Below, one piece after another: positions 54,327-60,000 of a DNA stretch of 60,000 nucleotides. The notes under the pieces are model-generated. The model ran no database searches and was not told the origin of the DNA. It saw only the letters and a program-made list of their open reading frames with translations. The stretch comes from Strigamia acuminata (Eukaryota; Arthropoda; Chilopoda; Geophilomorpha; Linotaeniidae). The first letter of the stretch is position 1; each line of letters opens with the position of its first letter. Position numbers and translations under genes: made by a program. The stretch lies in assembly GCA_949358305.1 (NCBI GenBank), contig OX442314.1, positions 25,903,118 to 25,963,117 on the forward strand, written 5' to 3'.

Positions 54327-55721
54327 TTAATAGTCGTCAGGACTCGTCCGGTGGTCAGTCGGTTGATTCGGGTACTGGTCCCACTGTTGCTGTTGCTGCT
54401 GTTGGTGCTGCGCTTCAAGTCGCTGTTGCTGTTGTAGTTGTTGTTGCTGTTGTGGACGTTGATAGTCCCAATTCCGTTCCGATACTCCGTTCTGGTCATC
54501 CTGGTATCCCTGGTAGGGGTCCAAATATCGTTGTTGTTGTTGGCGTTGTTGTTGCTGTTGTCGCAAAAATTGTTGTTGTTGTTGTTGTGAAAATTGTTGT
54601 TGTTGTTGTTGTCGTTGTTGTTGTTGACTGGTTTCGGCGCCATGTTCCAATATCCAGTTCACCGGTACTTTGCTTTGGTTAAACCCAAATGTTTCCGGAC
54701 GGGGCCGTTGCCCCGGTTCGCTGGACGGTCCAATGTCCGTCTTCATACACACCCTCGCTAGGTGTCCGATACCGCCACAGCGGTAGCACTTCGCTGTCAT
54801 AAATGGGCACATTTGTCCTTTATGATCCCCGCCACAACGTTTGCATTTGCCAAAAAGTTGGTCAATTGTCGTGCTTGGGCGATTTGCCGCACCCATGGCA
54901 AATTGTGGACCCGGTGGTCCTCTTGAACGACCACGTCCAATTGGATTGAATGACCTTCCGCGTGCTCCGAAAGGCTGGTATGGCTGTGATGTCGCCTCAA
55001 TTCGATAGATGTCTGTTGACACGCCCGGTTGGGCTTTATCAGCATCTGTGCCCAGCGCAGATGTAACTTCTTTTTGCTTTTTGTAAATAAGTTGGCCCTG
55101 CACGGCTGCCTCGGCCGCGAGCGCCAGCTTGATCGCCATTGCAAGGTCCAAACTTTCTTCTTCGAGGAGGCGAAGGCGTAATTTATCGTTATTAATGCCC
55201 GAGATAAATTGGGTCAGGATTGCCTCCTCATTCACGTCTTTCGACGGAAATTTGCATAACCGCGCCTGTGCGCGTAAGTCAGCTACGAATTTGGCTACGG
55301 ATTCACCTGGCTGTCGTCTTATTCCAGCCAATTTATACTTTTGGACGTGGGGCCGCGTTATAGCTTGATAGTGCTCAGTCAATTTCACGACGATATCCTC
55401 GAACGTCGCTTTCTCAATCGTGTCGGGGTAAATTAGGTCTCTAATTAAGCCATAACCTTCAGTGCCAATCACCGTCGTAAGCAATTTCTTCCTCTCGTCG
55501 TCTTTGACATGGTTGAGGCCACAGAAGTCCTTGAACTGGTGTACATATTGTGTCCAGGCCTCCTCTGATTTTCCAATAAATGGCGTGATATTGCCAAGCA
55601 AGTGCGAAGGGCGATCCGTTTGCGCCTTCACGAGCGAGGAAATTGCCGCTATCAAGTCGGTTGTGGATAACGACGATGACGGCAGCGACGGCGGGACCGT
55701 TTGCTTTGTCGGATCGGTCAT
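54327..55721 (-). CDS. gag: Gypsy A Gag with polyglutamine tail
   Basis: The start is taken at the ATG on the minus strand at 55721 (MTDPTKQTVPP); the frame is open further upstream but that part is leader. About 464 residues. The capsid-like region (EEAWTQYVHQFKDFCGL ... GESVAKFVADLRAQARLC ... LTQFISGI) is typical of gypsy Gag. Two zinc knuckles follow: CKRCGGDHKGQMC, one residue short of canonical, and CYRCGGIGHLARVC. The last 110 residues contain long Gln runs encoded mostly by CAA with CAG. The stop is TAA at 54327-54329, in the pol frame. Confidence 0.9.
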   Translation of the reverse strand: MTDPTKQTVPPSLPSSSLSTTDLIAAISSLVKAQTDRPSHLLGNITPFIGKSEEAWTQYVHQFKDFCGLNHVKDDERKKLLTTVIGTEGYGLIRDLIYPDTIEKATFEDIVVKLTEHYQAITRPHVQKYKLAGIRRQPGESVAKFVADLRAQARLCKFPSKDVNEEAILTQFISGINNDKLRLRLLEEESLDLAMAIKLALAAEAAVQGQLIYKKQKEVTSALGTDADKAQPGVSTDIYRIEATSQPYQPFGARGRSFNPIGRGRSRGPPGPQFAMGAANRPSTTIDQLFGKCKRCGGDHKGQMCPFMTAKCYRCGGIGHLARVCMKTDIGPSSEPGQRPRPETFGFNQSKVPVNWILEHGAETSQQQQRQQQQQQFSQQQQQQFLRQQQQQRQQQQRYLDPYQGYQDDQNGVSERNWDYQRPQQQQQLQQQQRLEAQHQQQQQQQWDQYPNQPTDHRTSPDDY

Positions 55722-55852
55722 GACAATCGCTACGAGAAAAAAGGTAGTATAAGCTCTGAATATTAAACTTAAGACGACATTGTGAGCGATTACGTATCTT
55801 GACCCGTTCGAAATCATCCGCAGTGTGTGTGAATTCGAATCCGCTTTATCGG

Positions 55853-55870
55853 TTAAAATCCTCGTCGCCA
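55853..55870 (-). other. Gypsy A primer-binding site, tRNA-Ser-like
   Basis: Minus strand TGGCGACGAGGATTTTAA starts three bases after the 5' LTR. TGGCGACGAGGAT complements the 3' end of tRNA-Ser. Confidence 0.7.
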
Positions 55871-55873
55871 GCT

Positions 55874-56196
55874 TGTTGAATCCGGAGTAATTATCAAACG
55901 AGGTTGAAACACAATTGAATCTTGTATTTAATTTGACGGTTGCTTTTGATTATACACTCGTGTTTAAGAACACTAATTTTGGTGATTACATTCGTTCGTT
56001 CGTTCGCAGAAGATACAGTTTATGTTTACATTTCGAGTTCGTTGTTAGTACTGAATTTTTATAATATGGTTACCATTGTTTACACGTTTCATTTTTGCAT
56101 TACAATAAGACAATGCTTGTACATAGTTTCGATTATTTCGCAATAAATATGAATTTATAATTAATGTTTGCAATTAATCCGTTTCAACATCTAACA
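55874..56196 (-). repeat. Gypsy A 5' LTR
   Basis: Pair of 50759-51081; AATAAATATG serves as a possible polyadenylation signal on the plus strand only, so its transcriptional meaning is unclear. Confidence 0.93.
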
Positions 56197-56253
56197 ATTG
56201 GAAGTTAATTTTTTCAAATTTTTCATCATTCCACAGACTTTTTGGACGCACCT
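56197..56253. mobile_element. MITE with GTCCAAAAAGTCT inverted ends (right portion)
   Basis: Complements 50343-50400 and completes the MITE when gypsy A is disregarded. Confidence 0.72.
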
Positions 56254-56965
56254 TAGATGCAGAATAAAAATCACTAATTATTTGTTAATTTATTTTTAAA
56301 AAATGCAAAATAGATATTTGGTTACTTTTTGTGTCGCAGCAACATTGTTTGGCGTTTCTACAGTTCTCTTATTATTGATTGCTCAATTGTTACAAGCATT
56401 ATTACTATCACACGTCAGCCTCTCATATTGCTACTGGATACTTATAATTGGATTAACTTTACTGCCACTAACATGGTTCGGTACGCCTAAAGATTTCTGG
56501 TAAGTCATCTGAAGTGCATTCGAATTTGAATTTGATTTTTTCGAACGTTTCGATCGTCAACAAATTGGATACAAAAGCAAAATTTGTTATAATCTAGAAT
56601 TCTAGATAAGATTATAGCACATTGAGCCCTTGGAATAAGAACAGAGGTTTTTCCAGTTCACTTTAACTTCCCGTATAGTAAAAATAAAAGTGGCAACCAT
56701 TAGTTGCATTAGAAAATTTAATTCAAAATATAATCTGCCATTTTTAAATTGATTAATGGTATCTATTGTACATATTAGCAAAAAAATTACCTTTTTTCAT
56801 TTTTATTTTTCCAGGCCAATGGCTGTATTTGCATTAAGTTCAATAGCACTTGCATGTTTGCTCACTTTCATTCAAATATTAGTAGACAGCAGTCACAACA
56901 CACAAGTAAAACCACCGCCTGAAACGATAACCTTCCAAACCTTTGTATTTGCATTTGGAACTATA

Positions 56966-57170
56966 TGTTGGTTTTGAGTGCCCAGTCTTCACGCCAGGTG
57001 AACGTTTCACCTGCGCACCCACGACGTCCAGATGACGTACTTGGCGTAAACCAATCAGGGTTGAGCGCACCTGTATATAATGTGTTAGCAATTAGAATAA
57101 AGTTAGTCATTCCTGTTAAACCTAACCACGCGTCTTATCATTGTCCCAACCTTCGACACTAAAAACTACA
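56966..57170 (+). repeat. Copia 5' LTR
   Basis: Same sequence as the solo LTR at 3485-3689. It is followed directly by GGTTGTGGGTTCAGCC, a candidate primer site resembling the tRNA-iMet anticodon-region primer used by Drosophila copia (GGTTATGGGCCCAG). Confidence 0.93.
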
Positions 57171-57284
57171 GGTTGTGGGTTCAGCCGTCGTCCACTGCGC
57201 ATAATATCGAGATTTGGAGCGAAACGTTCGAGGAAGTTAAAACGTTTTTGACACGAACCGATTCGAGAAACAAACTTGGAAACG

Positions 57285-59117
57285 ATGGCGAATGCAGGCG
57301 GAATTTCGGCTAGAATCGAAGCATTGGGGAAGGAGAACTACGATGCGTGGAAAGTCCAAATGGAAGCAATTTTGGGGAAAAACGATCTCCTGAAGTACGC
57401 GGACGGAACATTGAAGCGACCAGAAGTTGTGCCAAACAACAATAACACCAAGAAAGCCGCCGAAAATTGGGACGTGAATGACAGGAACACGAGATACGAT
57501 ATCTTGTTACACGTAAAGCAGTCGGAGATTCGATTGTTGAAAAACTGTAAAACCTCAAACGAATTATGGAGAAAATTGGACGAAATTTACGAAGCGAAAG
57601 GACCGGCAAATATGGGCATGTTGCTGAAACAAATTTGCGAAAAGAAAATGTCCGAAAACGAAAACGTGTGTGACTATCTGAAGGGATTTTTTGAAGCGGT
57701 CGATAAGCTACTCGACATGGATATGGAAATCCAGCCGACACTTACTGGGACGCTGCTGTTGCAAAGTTTGCTGAAATCATTCGATACGTTCAAGATCACG
57801 ATGGAATCGCGAGACACATTGCCGACGCTGGAAGCGCTAAAAGCTAAAATTATAGCCGCAGCAACTTCTCAAGAAAAAGATAAAGAAGAAATATCCGACG
57901 CAATGTTGGCCAAGAAATCGTTCCAAAAACGGAGGCAGCCGAAGAACGGCGACGATGAATCGGATTCTGATGAAAAGCCGACTTTTAAATTTAAATGTCA
58001 CGGTTGCGGAAAGATTGGACATAAAATCGCGGATTGTTGGAGCAAGAATAAGAAGGAAACTGCATCGAGAGCTGAGAAATCCAAGTACGAATTATTTTTC
58101 TGCGAACAAAACGAGACAGCATTGAACTGCGAGAAGTCACGACCGAAAAATTGGTGTTTGGACAGCGGCGCAAATTCCCACATGTGCTCGGACAACTCAA
58201 CATTTTCAACAATAAAATTCCTGAAGAACCAAAAACTGAATTTGGCCAGCAAAGCAAGTACGAACATCGACAGAAAAGGAACCGCGAAAATCGTCGTCAA
58301 AACTGGGGACGGAAATATGAAGTTGGATTTGACAGAGACTCTCTTAGTACGGGATTTGCGAACCAATTTAATGTCAGTCGGAAAGATCACAGAGCGGGGA
58401 CACAAGGTGATTTTCGACAATAAATCAGCAGAAGTAATAAGCCCGAAGGGAGAAATCGTATTCACCGCCGAAAAGAGAAACGGATTGTATTACATCGTCG
58501 ACAAGACCGAGGATGCTGCGACCACAGCGAAAATCGAAGTCGGAACCGGGAACAAGAAGACCGAAAAAGCAAGTACGGAAGTCAAGAAGACAAGAACCGA
58601 GAACAAGAAAGCGTGTACGGAAGTCAAGAAGACGAGAACCGAGAACGAGAAAGGGTGTACGAAAGTCGAGAAGACGAGACCCAAGAACGTAAAAATTTGC
58701 GAATGGCACGAGAAGCTTGGACACGAATCAATTTTAAAGAAACTAAAAAACGACGTTGTAGAACCGATAAGTCGAACATTAATGGAAATGGCGCAATGTA
58801 TGATTTTGCAGTCGAGTGAGGAATCGAGTGTGGAACTAGACGAAAACGAGAAGGAAGTCGAAATTTCCGAGAACGAGAAGGAAGTCGAAATTTCCGAGAA
58901 CAAAAACAAAGTCGAAATTTTCGAGAACGAGACGGAACAAGGGGAAGTCGAAATCAAGATCAATGATGAAGTCGAGAACGAGACTGAACAAGGGGAAGTC
59001 GAAACTCTCCAGATCAAAAACGTACGAGCGCCTCCGCGACAATCTTCGAGAACTCGGAAACTGTATTCAAATCGAAATGGAAAACCACCAGGAAGAATTC
59101 GATATGAAGAGTATTAA
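57285..59117 (+). CDS. Copia Gag-protease protein, internally deleted Pol
   Basis: About 610 residues from the ATG at 57285. Residues 1-210 form a UBN2-type copia Gag (YDAWKVQMEAIL, LLKNCKTSNELWRKLDEIY, GTLLLQSLLKSF). A zinc knuckle CHGCGKIGHKIADC is near 238. Protease WCLDSGANSHM is near 290, and a pre-integrase motif CEWHEKLGHES is near 472. The frame then passes into Glu/Lys/Asn repeats (VEISENEKE, EQGEVE) and ends RQSSRTRK ... IRYEEY, like the linker that normally lies between integrase and RT. Integrase core, RT and RNase H are absent, yet the frame is intact, so a Gag-protease product could still be made. Confidence 0.88.
   Translation: MANAGGISARIEALGKENYDAWKVQMEAILGKNDLLKYADGTLKRPEVVPNNNNTKKAAENWDVNDRNTRYDILLHVKQSEIRLLKNCKTSNELWRKLDEIYEAKGPANMGMLLKQICEKKMSENENVCDYLKGFFEAVDKLLDMDMEIQPTLTGTLLLQSLLKSFDTFKITMESRDTLPTLEALKAKIIAAATSQEKDKEEISDAMLAKKSFQKRRQPKNGDDESDSDEKPTFKFKCHGCGKIGHKIADCWSKNKKETASRAEKSKYELFFCEQNETALNCEKSRPKNWCLDSGANSHMCSDNSTFSTIKFLKNQKLNLASKASTNIDRKGTAKIVVKTGDGNMKLDLTETLLVRDLRTNLMSVGKITERGHKVIFDNKSAEVISPKGEIVFTAEKRNGLYYIVDKTEDAATTAKIEVGTGNKKTEKASTEVKKTRTENKKACTEVKKTRTENEKGCTKVEKTRPKNVKICEWHEKLGHESILKKLKNDVVEPISRTLMEMAQCMILQSSEESSVELDENEKEVEISENEKEVEISENKNKVEIFENETEQGEVEIKINDEVENETEQGEVETLQIKNVRAPPRQSSRTRKLYSNRNGKPPGRIRYEEY
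58555..58690 (+). repeat. Coding repeat TEVKKTRTENKKA
   Basis: Three to four tandem units of about 42 bases encode TEVKKTRTENKK-like peptides just before the pre-integrase motif. Confidence 0.75.
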
Positions 59118-59123
59118 TTAGTA

Positions 59124-59278
59124 AAACAAAATATTTGAATTGTTTGAGAAAAATATGTTTAATATTTGAATTGTTTGAGAAAAATATGTTTAATATTTGA
59201 ATTGTTTGAGAAAAATATGTTTAATATTTGAATTGTTTGAGAAAAATATGTTTAATATTTGAATTGTTTAAGAAAAGT
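59124..59278. repeat. 31-bp tandem repeat before copia 3' LTR
   Basis: Five copies of AATATTTGAATTGTTTGAGA plus AAAATATGTTT, the last one diverged. It fills the space left by the deleted pol. Confidence 0.9.
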
Positions 59279-59347
59279 GTTTTTAATTATTTTAACTTTT
59301 GAGATGTAAAAATGTTGGAATATGTGGTGACTGGCACTAAGGGGAAG

Positions 59348-59552
59348 TGTTGGTTTTGAGTGCCCAGTCTTCACGCCAGGTGAACGTTTCACCTGCGCAC
59401 CCACGACGTCCAGATGACGTACTTGGCGTAAACCAATCAGGGTTGAGCGCACCTGTATATAATGTGTTAGCAATTAGAATAAAGTTAGTCATTCCTGTTA
59501 AACCTAACCACGCGTCTTATCATTGTCCAAACCTTCGACACTAAAAACTACA
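59348..59552 (+). repeat. Copia 3' LTR
   Basis: Differs from the 5' LTR by one base (TGTCCAAACC against TGTCCCAACC). Confidence 0.93.
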
Positions 59553-59654
59553 CTATACTATTTGCATTTGGTGGTGCAGCATTATTTCCAACAATTCAAA
59601 ACGACATGAGAGATCGAAAACAATTCCCAAAGTCAATTCTCATCACTTTCATAA

Positions 59655-60000
59655 GTATAGTTCACTAAACTAATAACTCTTGTTTGAACTTTAACGTTTT
59701 GATTTCACGTAGATTGTGACCATCTAAACATCAGGTTGGCCTGAAAATGATAAAATGAAAAAAGAAAAGAAACTTTGCAAATATTATCATAGATAACAAC
59801 AATGATGATAACATGATCCAGTAATTGCATTCAAAAATTCGTCTTTAAAGTGCTTGTATTTTTGATTTTGTATTTTTTAACATCACAAGACAAAAACACA
59901 AACGACTAAAAAACTACTTTTTAGAATGCAGTTGTTGTTAAAGTGGAACAATTGTTGTCCTCGTACGTCACAAACACGACAATATTACGTTTTATCACTT
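59655..60000 (+). other. Transporter intron (right copy), cut by window end
   Basis: Matches 3792-4137 of the left copy. The next exon and the piggyBac-like MITE would lie beyond the window. Confidence 0.85.

Larger units (their letters stand above)
50759..56196 (-). mobile_element. Ty3/gypsy element A, full length
   Basis: 5,438 bp, LTRs of 323 bp at 50759-51081 and 55874-56196 with one difference seen (GATTC/GTTTC near the end), and target duplication ATTGG (50754-50758, 56197-56201). Minus-strand order: 5' LTR (right), tRNA-Ser-like primer-binding site, gag, in-frame TAA, pol, polypurine tract, 3' LTR (left). A TGA in integrase disables it. Confidence 0.95.
56966..59552 (+). mobile_element. 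Internally deleted Ty1/copia element in transporter exon
   Basis: 2,587 bp; LTRs of 205 bp at 56966-57170 and 59348-59552 with one difference seen; target duplication CTATA (56961-56965, 59553-59557). The interior encodes Gag and protease but lacks most integrase, all RT and RNase H, so it depends on another element for mobility. A polypurine tract AAGGGGAAG precedes the 3' LTR. Confidence 0.95.
50149..59654 (+). pseudogene. AAAP-family amino-acid transporter (right copy, disrupted by insertions)
   Basis: Exons visible are 50149-50317 (GWIGIVLILLCCVNTGFSG ... YPTIAYRAYG, the conserved early transmembrane/substrate region), 56314-56499 (two membrane spans, ends WFGTPKDFW) and 56815-59654 (split by a copia element at 56966-59552). 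Splice sites are GT-AG and phases agree (2, 2). The exon sequence equals the left copy, and the downstream exons seen at 5007-5720 would lie beyond the window. Upstream exons encoding the N-terminus were not found. The first intron here contains a MITE that in turn contains gypsy A. The copia LTR adds a TGA shortly after the insertion point, so this copy is also a pseudogene unless the element is removed from RNA. Confidence 0.85.

Noticed and set aside
1-60000. tRNA or rRNA genes
   Set aside because: Only tRNA-complementary primer sites and a tRNA-like A box were seen; no full cloverleaf or rRNA sequence was recognised.

Overview
The window is animal nuclear DNA, most likely from an arthropod. 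The evidence is an intron-bearing amino-acid transporter gene, a pair of three-exon disulfide-rich (knottin) secreted-peptide genes, AT-rich host sequence, and abundant LTR retrotransposons of Ty3/gypsy and Ty1/copia type plus MITEs. The species cannot be named from the sequence alone. No prokaryotic features are present.

Layout. 1-5720: 3' half of a broken AAAP-family amino-acid transporter gene, preceded by a truncated gypsy element (family A, minus strand) and carrying a copia solo LTR inside an exon. 6012-7592: diverged solo LTR related to the giant element further right. 7787-7976: perfect 76-bp-arm hairpin. 8160-8450: dead copia gag. 8781-12480: a 3.7-kb imperfect palindrome with two divergent knottin genes. 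12540-12768: GTCGAAAA-type minisatellite. 12882-39730: giant gypsy element G1 (minus strand, 1,590-bp LTRs, target duplication AACT), whose gag is split by a second giant gypsy element G2 at 24144-37011 (plus strand, 820-bp LTRs, target duplication CCGT). Both carry gag, a pol in the -1 frame behind the slippery heptamer A-AAA-AAC, and an additional unrecognised ORF3 downstream of pol. 39731-45242: repeat-rich, mostly non-coding DNA. 45248-49953: gypsy element B with identical LTRs and one open gag-pol frame. 50149-59654: a second copy of the transporter locus, with full-length gypsy A (50759-56196) inside an intronic MITE and an internally deleted copia element (56966-59552) in the same exon site as the solo LTR on the left.

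The two ends of the window are two versions of one locus about 55.9 kb apart. They share the gypsy A and copia insertions but differ by a 2,327-bp deletion, a solo-LTR conversion and scattered point differences. This is either a tandem segmental duplication or two haplotypes joined in assembly. The transporter is broken in both copies.

Most of the coding capacity belongs to selfish elements. G1 and G2 form a coherent lineage: 4-bp target duplications, a two-base CG spacer before the primer-binding site, -1 frameshifting, and an ORF3 of unknown function. With the knottin palindrome, they are the most unusual parts of the window.
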